Shown: one piece after another, positions 34,300 through 48,173 of the stretch
How positions within the stretch are numbered: the stretch's first letter is position 1
How the letters are laid out: each line of letters starts with the position of its first letter
NCBI GenBank assembly: GCA_026874595.1
Contig: CM049316.1
Span: forward strand, 15,691,839 to 15,755,838
DNA: 64,000 bases
Source of the DNA: Sipunculus nudus
Lineage: Eukaryota; Annelida; Sipuncula; Golfingiida; Sipunculidae
Direction of reading: 5' to 3'
Position numbers and translations under genes: made by a program
The notes under the pieces: model-generated
What the model saw: only the letters and a program-made list of their open reading frames with translations
Database searches by the model: none
Told to the model about the DNA's origin: nothing

Positions 34300-37200
34300 T
34301 AATATATCCTGTTATGTGTACCCCTTACCCCTTATACTTATTTTACAAAATGTCCGTATGGTATATCCGTGAAACGGGTTACCCTAAGCCTTCGGACACA
34401 AAATATCCCAGTAAGCATTTGTCACTATTAATATATGCTATATCCGGGATACGGGTTACCCTAACCCTTCGGGTATGAAATACTCCAGTAGGTGTTTGTC
34501 ACTATTAATGTATGCTATATCTGAGATACGGGTCACCCTAACCCTTCGGGCATGAAATACTCCAGTAGGTGTTTGTCACTTTTAATTTCTGCTATATCTG
34601 GGATACGGGTTAGCTTAACCCATCGGGCATGAAATACTCCAGTAAGTGTTTGTCACTATTAATTTCTGCTATATCCGGGATACGGGTTGCCCTAACACTT
34701 CGAGCATGAAATACTCCTGTTAGTGTTTGTCACCATCATATATACTATATCCATGATACAGATTACCCTAACCCTTCGGGCATGAGATACTCCTATAATT
34801 GTTTGTCATTATTCATATGTGCTATATCCGGGATACTGGTTACCCTAACCCTTCGAGCATGAAATACTCCTGTTAGTGTTTGTCACCATCATATATACTA
34901 TATCCATGATACGGATTACCCTAAAACTTCGGTAATGAAAATCTGCAGTAAATGTTTGTCGCTATTAATATATGCTGTATCCTATACACGGGTTACCCTA
35001 ACCCTTCGGATAGGAAATACTCCTGTAACTGTTTGTCATTATTAATATGTGCTATATCCAGGATACGGGTTACCATAACCCTTCGGGCATGAAATACTCT
35101 AAGTAAGTGTTTGTCACTAATAATATATGGTATATCCGGGACACGGGTTACCCTTTCCCTTCAGGCATGAATACACGAGTAAGTGTTTGTCACTTTTAAT
35201 ATATGGTATATCCTGGATACCGGTAACATTAAGCCTTCGGACATGAAATACTTCAGGGAGTGTTTGTCACTATTAATGTATCCTATATCCGGGATACAGG
35301 TTACCCTAACCCTTCGGGCATGAAATACTCCAATAAGTGTTTGTCACATTTAATAAATGCTATATCCGGAATACGTGTTACAATAACCCTTCGCGCATGA
35401 AATACTCAAATAAGTGTTTGTCACATTTAATATATGCTATATCCGGGATAGGAGTTACCCGATCCCTTCGGGCATGAAATACTCCTGTAAGTGTTTGTCA
35501 TTTTCAATATATGCTATATCCGGGAAACGGGCTACCCTAACCCTTCGGGCATGAAAAACTTCTGTGTTTGTCATTGAAATACTCCAGTAAGTGATTGTCA
35601 CTATCCATATATGCTATATCCGTGACACGGGTTACCCTTACCCTTGGGGCGTGAAAAACTCCAGTAAGTGTTTGTCACAATTAATATATGCTATATCCGG
35701 GATACGGGTTACATTAAGCCGTAAGTCTTGAAATACTCCAGAACGTGTTTCTCACTATCAATGAATCCTATATCCGGGATACGGGTTACCCTAACCCTTC
35801 GGGCATGAAAGACTCCAATAAGTGTTTGTCACATTAAATATATGCTATATCCGGGATACGGTTTACCCTAACCCTTCGGGAATGAAATACTCCTATACGT
35901 GTTTGTGACTATTAATATATGCTACATCTAGGTTACGGGTTACCCTTACCCTTCCGGCATGAAATACTCCAGGAAATGTTTGTCTCTATTAATATATGCT
36001 GTATCCTATACACGGGTTACCCTAACCCTTCGGGTATGAAATACTCCAGTAAGTGTTTCTCACTATTGATTTATGCTATATCCGAGATACGGGTTACCCT
36101 AAACCTTCGGGCATGAAATACTCCAATAATTGTTTGTCATTATTAATATATGCTATATCCGGGATACGGGTTTCCCTAACCCTTCGAACATGACATACTC
36201 AAGAAAGTGTTTGTCACTGAAATATTCCAGTAAGTGTTTGTCACAATTCATATATGCTATATCCGTGACACGGGTTACGCTATCCCTTCGGGCATGAAAT
36301 ACTACAGTAAGTGTTTGTCAGTATTTATATATGCAATATCCGGCATACGGGTTACCCTAACACTTAGAGCATGAAGTACTACTGTTAGTGTTTGCTACTA
36401 TTCATATATACTATATCCATGATACGGATTATCCTAACCATTCGTGTATGAAATACTCCTGTAAGGGTTTGTCATTATCAATATATGCTATATCCGGGAT
36501 ACGGGCTACCGTAAACCTTCGGGCATAAAATACTCCAATAATTGTTTGTCATTATTCATATGTGCTATATCCGGGATCCTGGTTACTCTAACCCTTCGGA
36601 CATGAAATACTCCTGTTAGTGTTTGTCACTATTCATATATACTATATCCATGATACGGATTACCCTTACCCTTCGGTAATAAATTCTGCAGTAAATGTTC
36701 GTCGCAATTAATATATGCTGTATCCTATACTCGGGTTACCCTAACCTTTCGGTAATGAAATGCTCCAGTAAGTGTTTGTGACTTTTAATATATGCTACAT
36801 CTAGGTTACTCTTTACCCTAACCCTTCGGGCATGAAATACTCCAGTTAGTGTGTGTCACTATTAATATATGCTATATCCGAGATACGGGTTACCCTAACC
36901 CTTCGGGTATGACATACTCCTGTAAGTGATTATCACTATTAATATATGCTATATCCAGGATACGGGTTACCCTAACCCTTCGGGAATGAAATAATCCAGG
37001 AAATGTTTGTCTCTATTAATATATGCTGTATCCTATTTATCCTATGCTGTGTTTGTCGCTATTAATATATGCTCTATCCGGGATACGGGTTACCCTTACC
37101 TTTCGGACATGAAATTCTGGAGTAAGTGTTTGTCACTAATAATTTATGGTATATCCTCGATACGGGTTACCCTAACCCTTCTGGCATGAAATACTGCAGT

Positions 37201-40200
37201 AAGTGTTTGTCAGTATTAATATACAATATCCGGCATACGGGTTACCCTAACCCTTCGGGCATGAAATACTCCTATAATTGTTTGTTACTATTTATATATG
37301 CTATATCCAGGATACGGGTTACCCTAACCCTTCGGGAATGAAATACTCCAGGAAATGTTTGTCTCTATTAATATATGCTGTATCCTATACACGGGTTACC
37401 CTAACCCTTCGGGTGTGAAATACTCCAGTAAGTGTTTCTCACTATTGATATATGCTATATCCGGGATACGGGTTACCCTTAACCTTAGGGCATGAAATAC
37501 TCCTGTAAGTGTTTGTCATTTTCAATATATGCTATATCCGGGATGCGGGCTACCCTAACCCTTCGGGAATGAAATACTCCAGTAAGTTTTTATCACTATT
37601 CATATACACTCAATCCAGGATACGGGTTACCCTAACATCTCGGGCATCGAATACTCCAGTAAGTGTTTGTCCCTATCAATATATGTTATAACTGGGATAC
37701 GGGTTTCCCTAACCCTTGGAACATGACATACTCCTTTAAGTGTTTGTCACTATTAATATATGCTATATCCAGGATACGGGTTACCCTAACCCTTCGGGCA
37801 TGAAATACTCCAGGAAATGTTTGTCACTATTAATATATGCTTTATCCGGGAGACGGGCTACCTTAATCCTTCGGGCATGAAATAGTCCAGTAAGTGTTGG
37901 TCACTATTAATATATGATATATCAGGGATACGGGTTACCCTAACCCTTCGGGAATGAAATACTCCTGTACGTGTTTGTCACTATTAATATATGCTATATC
38001 TAGGTTACGGGTTACCCTAACCCTTCGGGCATGAAATGCTCCAGTAAGTGTTTGTCTCTTTTAATTTCTGCTATATCTGGGATACGGGTCACCCTATCGC
38101 TTCGGGCATGACATACTCCTGTAAGTGTTTGTCATTATTAATATGTGCTATATCCGGGATACTGGTTACCCTAACCCTTCGTGCATGAAATACTCCAGTA
38201 AGTGGTTGTCACTATTAATGTATGGTTAATGCGGGATACGGGTTACCCAAACCCATCGGACCTGAAATACTCAAGTAAGTGTTTGTCACTGAAATATTCC
38301 AGTAAGTGTTTGTCACAATTCATATATGCTATATCCGTGACACGCGTTACGCTCTCCCTTCGGGCATGAAGTACTACAGTAAGTGTTTGTCAGTATTAAT
38401 ATATGCAATATCCGGCATACGGGTTACCCTAACACTTAGAGCATGAAATACTCCTGTTAGTGTTTGCTACTATTCATATATACTATATCCATGATACGGA
38501 TTATCCTAACCCTTCGGGCATGAAATACTCCTGTAAGTGTTTGTCACTATTAATATATGCTATATCCAGGATACGGGTTACCTTAACCCTTCGGGAATGA
38601 AATACTCCAGTAAGTTTTTATCACTCTTTCTATACGCTAAATCCAGGATACGGGTTACCCTAACCCCTAGGGCAGGGAATACTGCAGTAAGTGTTTGTCC
38701 CAATTAATATATGCTATAACTGGGTTACGGGTTTCCCTAACTCTTCGAGCATGACATACTCCTGTAAGTGTTTGTCCCTATTATTATATGCTTTATCCAG
38801 GATACGGGTTACCTTAACCCTTCGGGAATGAAATACTCCCGTAAGTTTTTATCACTATTTATATACGCTAAATCAAGGATACGGGTTACCCTAACCCCTC
38901 GGGCAGGGAATACTGCAGTAAGTGTTTGTTCCTATTAATATATGCTATAACTGGGTTACGGGTTTCCCTAACTCTTCGAGCATGACATACTCCTGTAAGT
39001 GTTTGTCACTATTAATATATGCTATATCCAGGATACGGGTTACCTTAACCCTTCGGGAATGAAATACTCCCGTAAGTTTTTATCATTAATTATATACGCT
39101 AAATCCAGGATACGGGTTACCCTAACCCTTCGGGCATGAAATGCTCCAGTAAGTGTTTGTCACTATTAATTTCTGCTATATCCGGGATACGGGTTAGCCT
39201 ATCCCTTCGGGCATGAAATACTCAAGTTAGTGTTTGTCACCATTAATATATGCTATATCCGGGTTACGGGTTACCCTAACCCTTCGGGCATGAAATACTC
39301 CAGGAAATGGTTGTCTCTATTAATATATGCTGTATCCTATACATGGGTTACTCTAACCCTTCGGGTATGAAATACTCAAAGTAAGTGTTTCTCACTATTG
39401 ATATGTGCTATATACGGGATACGGGTTACCCTAAACCTTCGGGCATGAAATACTTCAATAATTGTTTGTCATTATTAATATGTGCTATATCCGGGATACT
39501 GGTTACCCTAACCCTTCGTGCATGAAATACTCCTGTAAGTGTTTGTCATTATCAATATATGCTATATCCGGGATACGGGTTACCCTAACCCTTCGGTAAT
39601 GAAAAACTGCAGTAAATGTTCGTCGCTATTAATATATGCTCTATCCTGAAATACTCAAGTAAGTGTTTGTCACTGAAATATTCAAGTGAGTGTTTGTCAC
39701 AATTCATATATGCTATATCCGTGACACGGGTTACGCTATCCCTTCGGGCATGAAATACTCCAGTGAATGTTTGTCAGTTTTAATATATGCAATATCCGGA
39801 TCACGGGTTACCCTAACTCTTAGAGCATGAAATACTCCTGTTATTGTTTGTCACTATTCATATATACTATATCCATGATATGGATTACCCTAACCCTTCG
39901 GTAATGAAAAACTGCAGTAAATGTTCGTCGCTATTAATATATGCTGTATCCTATACACAGGTTACCCTAACCCTTCTGATATAAAATACTCCTGTAACTG
40001 TTTGTCATTATTAATATGTGCTATTTCCAGGATACGGGTTACCCTAACCGTTCGGGCATGAAATACTCCTGTGTTTGTCATTATCAATATATGCTATATC
40101 CCGGATACGGGCTACCATAACCCTTCGGGAATGAAATACTCCAATAAGTGTTTGTCACTATCAGTATATGCAATATCCGGGATACGGGTTACCCTAACCC

Positions 40201-43200
40201 TTCGAACATGAAATACTCCAGTAAGTGTTTGTCACTATTGATATATGCTATATCCGGGATACGGGTTACCCTAAACCTTCGGGCATGAAATACTCCTATA
40301 ATTGTTTGTCATTATTCATATGTGCTATATCCGGGATACTGGTTACCCTAAACCTTCGAGCATGAAATAATCCTGTTAGTGTTTGTCACTATCAGTATAT
40401 ACTATATCCGGGATACGGCTACCCTAACCCTTCGGGCATAAAATACTTCAGTAAGTGTTTGTCACTATTGATATATGCTTTATCCGGGATACGGGTTACC
40501 CTAAACCTTCGCGCATGAAATACTCCTATAATTGTTTGTCATTAATCATATGTGCTATATCCGGGATACTGGTTACCCTATCCCTTCGGGCATGAAATAA
40601 TCCTATAAGTGTTTGTCATTATCAGTATATGCTTTATCCGGGATACGGCTACCCTAACCCTTCGGGCATGAAATTTTGAGTAAGTGTTTGTCACTAATAA
40701 TTTATGGTATATCCTGGATACGGGTTACGGTAACCCTTGGTGCATGAATACACGAGTAAGTGTTTGTCACTATTAATATATATGCTTATCTGGGATACAG
40801 GTTACCCTAACCCTTCGGGCATGGAATACAGCAGTAGGTGTATGTCACTATTAATATATGCTATATCCGGGATATGGGATAGCCTAACCCTTCGGGCATG
40901 AAATACTCATGTAAGTGTTGGTCACCTTTAATATATGTTATATCATGGATACGGGTTACCCTAAGTCTTCGGACATGAGATACTCCAGTAAATCTTTGTC
41001 TCTATTAATATACGAATATCCGGGATACGGGTTACCCGATCCCTACGGAAATGAAATAATATAGGAAGTGTTTGTCACTTTTAATATATGGAATATCCGG
41101 GATACGGGTGACCCTATTCCTCCGAGCATTAAATACACCAGTAAGTGTTTACTCAGTGTTTGTCACTATGAATATATGGTTTATCCATGATACGGGTTAC
41201 CCTAACCCTTCGGGCATGAAATACTCCTATAATTGTTTGTCATTATTCATATGTGCTATATCCGGGATACTGGTTACCCTAAACCTTCGAGCATGAAATA
41301 ATCCTGTTAGTGTTTGTCACTATCAGTATATACTATATCCGGGATAGGGCTACCCTAACCCTTCGGGCATAAAATACTTCAGTAAGTGTTTGTCACTATT
41401 GATATATGCTATATCCGGGATACGGGTTACCCTAAACCTTCGGGCATGAAATACTCCTATAATTGTTTGTCATTATTCATATGTGCTTTATCCGGGATAC
41501 TGGTTACCCTATCCCTTCGGGCATGAAATAATCCTGTAAGTGCTTGTCATTATCAGTATATGCTTTATCCGGGATACGGCTACCCTAACCCTTCGGGCAT
41601 GAAATTTTGAGTAAGTGTTTGTCACTATTAATATATATGCTTATCTGGGATACAGGTTACCCTAACCCTTCGGGCATGGAATACAGCAGTAGGTGTATGT
41701 CACTATTAATATATGCTATATCCGGGATATGGGATAGCCTAACCCTTCGGGCATGAAATACTCATGTAAGTGTTGGTCACCTTTAATATATGTTATATCA
41801 TGGATACGGGTTACCCTAAGTCTTCGGACATGAGATACTCCAGTAAATCTTTGTCACTTAAATATACGAATTTCCGGGATACGGGTTACCCGATCCCTAC
41901 GGAAATGAAATAATATAGGAAGTGTTTGTCACTTTTAATATATGGAATATCCGGGATACGGGTGACCCTATTCTTCCGAGCATTAAATACACCAGTAAGT
42001 GTTTACTCAGTGTTTGTCACTATGAATATATGGTTTATCCATGATACGGGTTACCCTAACCCTTCGGGCATGAAATACTCCTATAATTGTTTGTCATTAT
42101 TCATATGTGCTATATCCGGGATACTGGTTACCCTAAACCTTCGAGCATGAAATAATCCTGTTAGTGTTTGTCACTATCAGTATATACTATATCCGGGATG
42201 GGGCTACCCTAACCCTTCGGGCATAAAATACTTCAGTAAGTGTTTGTCACTATTGATATATGCTATATCCGGGATACGGGTTACCCTAAACCTTCGGGCA
42301 TGAAATACTCCTATAATTGTTTGTCATTATTCATATGTGCTTTATCCGGGATACTGGTTACCCTATCCCTTCGGGGATGAAGTAATCCTGTAAGTGTTTG
42401 TCATTATCAGTATATGCTTTATCCGGGATACGGCTACCCTAACCCTTCGGGCATGAAATTTTGAGTAAGTGTTTGTCACTAATAATTTATGGTATATCCT
42501 GGATACGGGTTACCCTAACCCTTGGTGCATGAATACACGAGAAGTGTTTGTCACTATTAATATATATGCTTATCTGGGATACGGGTTACCCTAACCCTTC
42601 GGGCATGGAATACAGCAGTAGGTGTATGTCACTATTAATATATGCTATATCCGGGATATGGGATAGCCTAACCCTTCGGGCATGAAATACTCATGTAAGT
42701 GTTGGTCACTTTTAATATATGTTATATCATGGATACGGGTTATCCTAAGTCTTCGGACATGAATTAATATAGGAAGTGTTTGTCACTTTTAATATATGGA
42801 ATATTCGGGATACGGGTGACCCTACTCCTCCGAGCATTAAATACACCAGTAAGTGTTTACTTAGTTTTTGTCACTATGAATATATGGTATATCCGGGATA
42901 CGGGTTACCCTAACACTTCGGGAATGAAATACTCAGTAGTTATTTGTCACTAATAATATATGCTATATCCGGGACACGGGTTACCCTAACCCTTCAGGCA
43001 TGAATACACGAGTAAGTGTTTGTCCCTGTTAATATATGGTATATCCTGGATACGGGTGACACTAACCCTTCGGGCATGAAATACTCCAAAAAGTGTTTGT
43101 CACATTTAATATATGCTATATCCGTTAAACGGGTTACCCTAACCCTTCGCACATGAAATACTCCAACACGTGTTTGTCACATTTAATATATGCTATATCC

Positions 43201-43258
43201 GGGATACGGGTTACCCGATCCATTCGAGCATGAAATACTCCAATAAGTGTTTGTCACG
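34300..43258. repeat. Satellite 2: ~77-bp monomer with telomere-like core
   Basis: About 115 head-to-tail monomers of roughly 77 bp. Each reads 'gctatatccgggatacgg', 'gttaccctaacccttcgggc', 'atgaaatactccagtaagtg', 'tttgtcactattaatatat'. The core ACCCTAACCC matches the (CCCTAA)n telomere register for ten bases. Segments repeat at higher order: 41072-41296 and 41926-42150 encode identical 74-codon frames 854 bp apart, i.e. about 11 monomers. The monomers are unrelated to satellite 1, and the junction lies at about 34290-34300. Short frames (GYPNPSGMKYS...) are by-products. Confidence 0.97.
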
Positions 43259-43999
43259 TACTATTTATTACAGTGTGCAAGGTACAACCGATGTCGATCC
43301 GACATGTCCACGTTCATTAAAACAGCATTTGACGAAGAAAAATACGATGTAAATTTCTGTTTCAGACTTGATCTTACAACTAAAACTGGAAACGAAAAGT
43401 GAAAAGAATTCATATTACATGGAAGAAATGCCGCATCAGACTTTCTAAGAGATAAGATACACTTAGTCGTAACACGGTTTATTACACAAACTACACTTTT
43501 TTAAATGATACAATGTATATATACCACAGTGCCTCACTACTTATTTCTTGAACCCGCTTCTAGTGCAGAATATAGTTAACGGTTATCCTTCATGTATTGT
43601 TTTTACGTCTGTTTATGTTAAGTCATTTTGTAAGATTATTGGTCGCCTATATTTGGAGTATATATTTGATCACGTGCTTATATGTCACCTTATGCTTAAA
43701 TGTCACCTTATGCTTAATTGTATATATGTTGTCATTGTTAACATGTTATACATGTTTACAGGAGAGCATGTCTATTAGCCAATGGCTACTTTGTAATCCT
43801 GTTAATATAAATATGTTCAAACCACGAAGATTTTGTAAGAGAAAGGCGAAAAAGGTTTGGAACAAGTGTTTATCAAAATTAAATGTTAATATATCATTAA
43901 TGATTATTTGAAAAAAAAAATTCAATGAACTGAAACATAAATTATTCCAGAATTATGTCTATGATTAGTCAGTAACAAGCTCTTGTTATTTCGCAGGTG
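43259..43999. other. Unique spacer between satellites 2 and 3
   Basis: About 740 bp with no recognisable gene. Two overlapping frames (43548-43911) are short, AT-rich and lack splice context. A run of A at 43911-43920 lies near the right end. Confidence 0.5.
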
Positions 44000-44728
44000 T
44001 GTTTTGCTACCGTGCACATTGCGCTTTGCTGTCGCTAGTTAATATGGCCCGTAACACCTGCTACTGCGCAGGTCAATGTGTTACTCTGCGACTACTAATT
44101 CCTTAATCGCCTATTGCAGAGCTTGTTGCAGGCCTATCCGGTCGACCTATGGCTACAAAGACTTGCACTGAACCGATAGCAGCAAAAGTTTCGATCGCAA
44201 TAGATAGCCTCAATGGGATCTCGCTAGCGCGCAAATCTGATTTGCCACCGCGCACATTGCGCATTGGAATCGCAGCTAAATATGGTCGATGGCACTTGCT
44301 ACCGCGCAAATCTATTTGCTACTTTGCCACAGTTAATTGCTACCTCGCATATTGGTCTGAGTGGTCTTGTCCGAGAGACCTCTGGCTGCAAAGACTTGCA
44401 CTACGTCAACAATAGCAGATTTTGCGATCACAAATTCATAGACCACATGGTAGCAGGCAACAACAACTTCCTACGGCGCAGGTCTATGTGCTACCGCGTA
44501 CATTGCGCATTGCGTTTGCAGCTGAATATGACCCATTGCATTTGCTACTGCGAAGATCTGTTTGCTACTTTGCGACAGTTAATTGCTACCGCTCATATTG
44601 CTATGACTAGTCGTGTCCGAGCGACCTCTGACAGGAAAGACTTGCACTACGTTAATAGTAGCAGATTTTGCGATCGCAAAGACATAGTCCCCATGCATAG
44701 GAGCTGACAGCAACTTGCTACCGCGCAG
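44000..44728. repeat. Satellite 3: ~240-bp tandem array, left part
   Basis: About three diverged units with the words 'ttgctaccgcgcaca', 'ttgcgatcgca', 'aatatgacccat', 'tttgctactttgcgacagtt', 'gtccgagcgacctctg' and 'aaagacttgcactacgt'. The array resumes at 48174. The interruption is an inserted TIR element. Confidence 0.9.
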
Positions 44729-45323
44729 GGGCCTGTTGCATAAAGGCATCGCAAGGCTGCGAGGCGTCGCAACAGGGTCGCAAGCAGAAAAGCCGGTTGC
44801 ATAAGACTGTTGCAGAGTTGCAATGTGTCGCAAAACACCAAAAATTTGCAACGATAAAATCGGGGTCGCAAGCCCATCGCAGCACATTTTAATCCAAAAA
44901 TATATGTATAACATATTTGTTCACTGGTTGTTTTTTATCAAGATCTTGATATATGTTTGCTACATTATTATGGCCGCTGTTGACTAAAATTTATTTCTAG
45001 CTCTAATATTGCAAGAGCAATACGATATTTGTTTTATGAATTATTACCTAAACCTTTCCAGCATTACATATAACATTCTGTAATAATATCATGGAAATCG
45101 GCCTTCTTAAGAAATACAAAATATTCAAACATCATTATATGCAAATTATGTGCGCCATTTTCTTTTTTTTGACAATATCTCATTTACAGAATTTGGAAAT
45201 TTGTAATATACGAAAATATGTATATACAGCCTTTGGTTTCATATTGTTATAGACTGGCACATGGTCCCAAGAACATCTGTTCACTGTTAGATTTAAAATG
45301 TAATGTACATATTTTTCACTCTA

Positions 45324-45324
<1 letters not shown>

Positions 45325-45376
<52 letters not shown>
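45325..45376. repeat. (AAT)n microsatellite
   Basis: About 16 AAT/ATA units with a single interruption near the end. Confidence 0.95.
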
Positions 45377-46435
45377 TAATATAAATATTAATATTAATTA
45401 TTTTATAAGCGTAAAATCCGCCGGAATCGGTGCTCTTAACGCTGTATACATGACTATAAGTTGACAAATGGAATGATACTGGTCAACTTTACAATGAAAA
45501 AAAAGTTACAAAATTGAGTTTAAAACAATAAAAACGTTTAAAGAGAATTCGTATCACAGAAGGTCATTGAATACACAAATGAGTTTTCAGATAAGATTTA
45601 AAAGCTGACAGACTGGATTGTGATCGCAAGTACTACGGTAATTCATTCCAAAGTTTAGGAAAAGCTACGTCAATAGCTCTCATGGATATGGTCGATGACC
45701 TTGAGAATGCAACATCTAAGAGATAATCAGCGGAAGAGCGAAGCTCATGATTCTGGTGGTACGGATAAATTAGCTCCTGCATGAAGCATGTCCAAAACGG
45801 ATAAGTGGTTATAGGCAGTCATGAAGTGTGACAATAGACTCTCTGAAAAAAAGGGGATTTTCCTTATTTTCTCAGAGGAACAAAGACGCATAGAGACAGT
45901 TTCAGGTTTATTTGGCGAACTTGGGGAGTCTTACTGTATTTCGAATTTAGGATTTATATAGGTTCAAATTAAAACGTGGTTTGTTTACGGACGGACAACG
46001 GACAAAGGACCATCGCTATAGCTCAGATTAACTAGTGTCAGCAGAGCTTAAAATGAAGCGTTACACCAATTAATTTCATTATGCGGTCTGACAAATCCGG
46101 TTTTTAATATGTGCGCATAATGCCAATTAACCTTCATGAAAGGAATTTATAAACTTTGATAAACAAACCTGTCAGGGTTCGATTAGGGCGCTCAGATGCG
46201 ACACAACAGTACTCCGGGAACATTCTCGAACCAAGTTTTGGAGAGAGTTTGAAGACAACGAAGTGTGAATCGACAAAGTTTAAAGCGGAAGGACGCTATT
46301 TTGACCACGCTCAAATCCTTAATTTTAGTCAGGTGTAGAATTTTCTGGAGATATTCAAAGTGAAAAGTTAAATTTGGTGCCAACAAGCGCAAAACTATAT
46401 GTTTTTACAGGTGTCTGTTTTGTTGTGCGCAGGAG

Positions 46436-47138
46436 TGTTACATGTGTCTGTTGACATTCTAATTCGTTTAGCGCAGGCATAGTTTGTTGGTATGGGAACC
46501 ACGCTCGTTGGGCGCTGGCTCGCGTGTGGGTCTGAAGCGTAGAGACACAGCGTTCTTTTTTGTCCTAGATGTTTCGGGTCTGTTCATGTGCGTGTGTATT
46601 TTCCATTTCTAGAATTTTCGGATGGGAAGCTATAAATTAGGGGCTGTGTTTGGAGCCGGCAGAAAGGAAAATACCAGCGAGCACTAAGAGTGTTACTTTC
46701 TCGTCAGTTTTGGGACCTTACCTATAATTGCATTGGTGTAAGATATATAACTGATTTTATACAGACTTAATACGAACTGTCTCCAGTACTAGTTTCCCTT
46801 TGGATTATTACTATTTACGTGGATTATTGGTGTTGAAGGACTCTTGTTGAGCTGTGACAGTGGTGGTATCCAGAAATCAAAGCCTAGGATCCGGACTCTC
46901 AAGTACTGTACATTTCATTGTTATACTGTGTAATTGTATTGATTTATTGTATTGTAATGTTAGGATTGATCTAAGAATTAGTTATAATTAATTTTTAACA
47001 AAAAACCACTGACCTCTTTATTCATTCCCCTGGACATTTTACGCTGCCTAGTGTTACAGAATCTGATTTTTTTTATCTCCTTAACAAAATTTGTGCCGAT
47101 CACGATCACGTGATCTGTTGTTATTGGGTTCCGTAACA
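46436..47138 (+). mobile_element. Solo-LTR-like repeat, copy 1
   Basis: Begins TGTTACATG and ends CCGTAACA, the TG...CA ends with TGTTA/TAACA found on many Ty3/gypsy LTRs. A TATA-like 'tataaattag' at 46631 followed by a G-rich leader fits an LTR promoter. An inverted relative occurs at 50446-51261 (shared 'gatcacgtgatc'-like word, 'ggatcc.gactctcaagta' region, 'gttgagctgtgac'). No 5-bp target duplication is apparent (aggag versus aatgg) and no internal coding region is attached, so it is probably an old solo LTR. A DNA transposon with short TIRs is the alternative. Confidence 0.5.
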
Positions 47139-48000
47139 AATGGGGATATAGTTGCTTTTCTACTATTTTCAGGGCCATTAATTCGAATTGAGAAATTAAT
47201 TATACTTGCAAGAACTTAAAAAGATGCCATATAGTAAAATAAAAAAGCTTTATTCTTGTAGATATTATTTGGAAATGACACAACTTAGTTGAAACGGTGA
47301 AATTGAAAAAAGTTTCATTTTTCATTACCTCCTAACTTTCCATACATTATGATATACATACGTTAAACTGAAATATAATTATGAATACGAAATGACTGTT
47401 GCTTGAGTATATAAATATAAATAAGTTACATCTTGTTTGGTATATGCGCATATGAAGGGAAATCAATTCATGTCGTTTGATTAGGAAGAAATCTGAAAGT
47501 TTCTTTGGGATAAATGTTTGAGTATTAATTTTAAAAACTTCTATATAACAATAATGAAACAAATGATATGTTGATATGATAATTGTATACCTAATTTGCA
47601 TGCTGATAATTCAATATCAATAAAATTTAAACAATATTAAACAATATTGTACATGAAAGATGCATGTGAATTAAAAATGAGCCCTTGGCAATATTCGAAT
47701 TTTCGTGGGGGACATATGTATTTTCCAAGTTCGCATTTTGTTCAAAATTATTTACAAGCTAATGTGTTTTATATTCATTTCACAATTAGAAAGATTATGA
47801 CTTATTCTTGCAATTATATATATTAGGACCTTCAAGCGTGTTTGTTGTTTAATGTTGTCACATTATCTGCATTAAAAATCGAAGTGGATATGTGTCCTTA
47901 TCCAAGGTGATTCCACGATGTTTTCACTACTAGGCAAATAGTTTGACACTCACAATGGAATGGCCTTATTGGGAATATCTAAAAGGTCTACGTGCCGGCA
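47139..48000. other. Interior of the TIR element, nothing recognised
   Basis: AT-rich sequence without coding-like frames; the minus frame at 47347-47601 is Ile/Phe-rich and low in complexity. Confidence 0.5.
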
Positions 48001-48173
48001 GCATCTGAGAACACACGACACGTGAAGCAAATATTGCGTTAATCCCGTCGCAAGTGCATGGGAAGTACGTGAAATTTGCGTCATGTTTTATGCAACCGTC
48101 GCAAGAGCTTCGCAATTTCCATCGCAAACCCATCGCAACTTTCCGATTTGCGGAAATTTTATGCAACAGGCCC

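Larger units (their letters stand above)
44729..48173. mobile_element. 3.4-kb TIR element inserted in satellite 3
   Basis: Termini are GGGCCTGTTGCATAAA at the left (44729) and its inverse complement at the right, ending at 48173, with CAG on both sides (44726-44728 and 48174-48176) as a 3-bp target duplication. Removing the element restores the array reading '...gcgcaggtctg...'. Sub-terminal DNA on both sides is dense in 'cgcaa'/'tcgcaa' words, with a second GTTGCATAA-like motif in each arm. A 3-bp duplication and GGGCC-type ends suggest PIF/Harbinger or a related superfamily, as an inference. No transposase frame was seen in the interior, so it is non-autonomous. It contains an (AAT)n run and an LTR-like repeat. 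Confidence 0.8.

Noticed and set aside
29210-34372. Many 60-99 codon open frames with SRLPPGGVEIS / RGPHESHAQIAAIC-type peptides
   Set aside because: They recur with the satellite 1 monomer, occur in several frames and on both strands, and have no gene context. They are by-products of the repeat.
34300-43258. A true telomere or interstitial telomeric repeat
   Set aside because: Only about ten bases per 77-bp unit are in telomere register; there is no uninterrupted (TTAGGG)n run.
28185-43258. CRISPR-like array
   Set aside because: Repeats are contiguous without unique spacers, units are too long and variable, and all other signs point to eukaryotic DNA.
35919-43352. Repeated frames with GYPNPSGMKYS peptides
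   Set aside because: Translation of satellite 2 monomers; the frame shifts between monomers because 77 is not a multiple of three.
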